This document shows, one piece after another, positions 42,725-43,674 of a DNA stretch of 43,674 bases. This DNA comes from an uncultured Mycoplasma sp. (GTDB taxonomy: Bacteria > Bacillota_I > Bacilli_A > RF39 > UBA660). Under the pieces are notes generated by a model. It had not been told where the DNA came from and did not search any database. It saw only the letters and a list, made by a program, of their open reading frames with translations. The stretch covers positions 1 through 43,674 of the forward strand of contig CAMMXG010000011.1 of assembly GCA_946500895.1 (NCBI GenBank). The letters are read 5' to 3'. A program made the translations under genes and the position numbers. The first letter of the stretch is position 1. Each line of letters opens with the position of its first letter.

Positions 42725-42981
42725 ATATTGTTCTAATTTTAAATACAAGACTTAAAATATCAATATTATCTATTTAGGAATGATCCACAGATTAATCTTG
42801 TATCCTAATGCTTTTTTATTTAGCCGTAGCCAAATAGGAAGTTAAAAAGGATATTGGGCGCACACCCGGTTCGGTCCAATCCACGTTGTTGTTGTTGAGG
42901 TTGCCATTCGAATTCACATAGAACACGTTAGCCCAACTGTTATAATTATACGGAGACTTCCCTAAATTCATAGATTAACCT
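42694..42981 (-). ncRNA. Candidate cassette RNA unit 2 (template-like repeat plus structured domain)
   Basis: minus promoter TTGAAA-N17-TAAAAT (42988-43016), cassette 42856-42956, conserved hairpin domain 42743-42803, terminator AGATAGAgtgaaaggTCTATCTTTTTGTTTT. Confidence 0.55.
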
Positions 42982-43089
42982 AATTTAATTTTACACTAAA
43001 TAACAACTCCTTTCAATTTTAAATTCGAAATCTTTTTGTATATTTTCTTTAATAAAGCCAATATTAATATTAGATTGGAGTTGTAAAAT

Positions 43090-43605
43090 TTGAAATCTAC
43101 CGGAGTAGTAAGAAGAATTGATGAATTAGGGCGAATTGTAATACCAAAGGAAATAAGAAGAAATTTAGGAATCAGAGATGGAGAAAATATCGAAATATTT
43201 ATTGATAATGATAGTATTATTTTAAAAAAATATTATCGCATGACTACAAGTAGTGATTTAGCAAGTAATTTATGTGAACTTATTTATAATACTTTTAACT
43301 ACAAAATAATAATAACAGACAGAGAAAAAATACTAGCACACGCTGGAATAAATTGTGATTTAAAAGAACATTTATTAAATGAAGAATTTTTAAATATGAT
43401 AGAAGAACGAGAAATAAAAACAAAAGAAAATACAACATTAATAATTGGCGAATACACACTAAATGGCAATTTTGCATTCATTCCTATTATTTCCTTAAAT
43501 GATAGTATTGGCCTAATAATTATGTATAATGATGCACCTCTAAAAGATGAAGTAGCAATTGGAAAATTAGTTGCAAATATTTTTTCTCACAAACTTGATA
43601 TTTAA
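43090..43605 (+). CDS. spoVT: Stage V sporulation protein T (AbrB-like N-terminus, GAF-like C-terminus)
   Basis: MKSTGVVRRIDELGRIVIPKEIRRNLGIRDGENIEIFIDNDSIILKKY; spoVT follows mfd in B. subtilis. Confidence 0.93.
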   Translation: MKSTGVVRRIDELGRIVIPKEIRRNLGIRDGENIEIFIDNDSIILKKYYRMTTSSDLASNLCELIYNTFNYKIIITDREKILAHAGINCDLKEHLLNEEFLNMIEEREIKTKENTTLIIGEYTLNGNFAFIPIISLNDSIGLIIMYNDAPLKDEVAIGKLVANIFSHKLDI

Positions 43606-43674
43606 ATTTCTTGACATTTTGTGGCTATTCAGTAAAAATGTCCCAAAAAATTAATTAGTTATTCAATGAAAATG

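Noticed and set aside
39796-43016. Insertion sequence or prophage explanation for the mfd-spoVT island
   Set aside because: No transposase, integrase or terminal inverted repeats are visible; the repeats are cassette-RNA units

Overview
AT-rich replication-origin region of a Firmicutes/Bacilli-like genome. Gene order partly resembles the Bacillus subtilis origin region, with rearrangements. Backbone genes: prfA-prmC, rpiB, tatD-3D protein-ksgA-yabG-veg-spoVG-yabP-yabQ-divIC, rpmH-rnpA-yidC-jag, dnaA-dnaN-comK-like-recF-gyrB-gyrA, SRP RNA-tadA-dnaX-ebfC-recR-bofA-holB-ricT-trmN6-pth-mfd, then spoVT. Many sporulation-linked genes are present. Non-coding signals: bipartite oriC DnaA boxes with a DnaA-trio-like tract, three perfect parS palindromes in the gyrA-SRP RNA gap, and three perfect plus one near-perfect Noc-type palindromes (ATTTCCCGGGAAAT) embedded in coding sequence. 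There is also a 6S-like structured RNA candidate, a small SRP RNA and a tRNA-Trp. The most unusual region is a ~3.3 kb accessory island between mfd and spoVT. It holds a membrane-anchored surface protein (frameshifted) with a C-terminal variable segment, and two short 'headless' copies of exactly that segment. Each copy sits in its own apparent transcription unit (promoter, Asn/AAY-rich cassette, conserved structured RNA domain, terminator), and the two units flank a DUF1016/YhcG-type nuclease gene. The substitution pattern (invariant framework codons, changes concentrated in AAY codons) resembles diversity-generating retroelement TR/VR pairs, but no reverse transcriptase is in the window. All calls are by eye; no database search was run.
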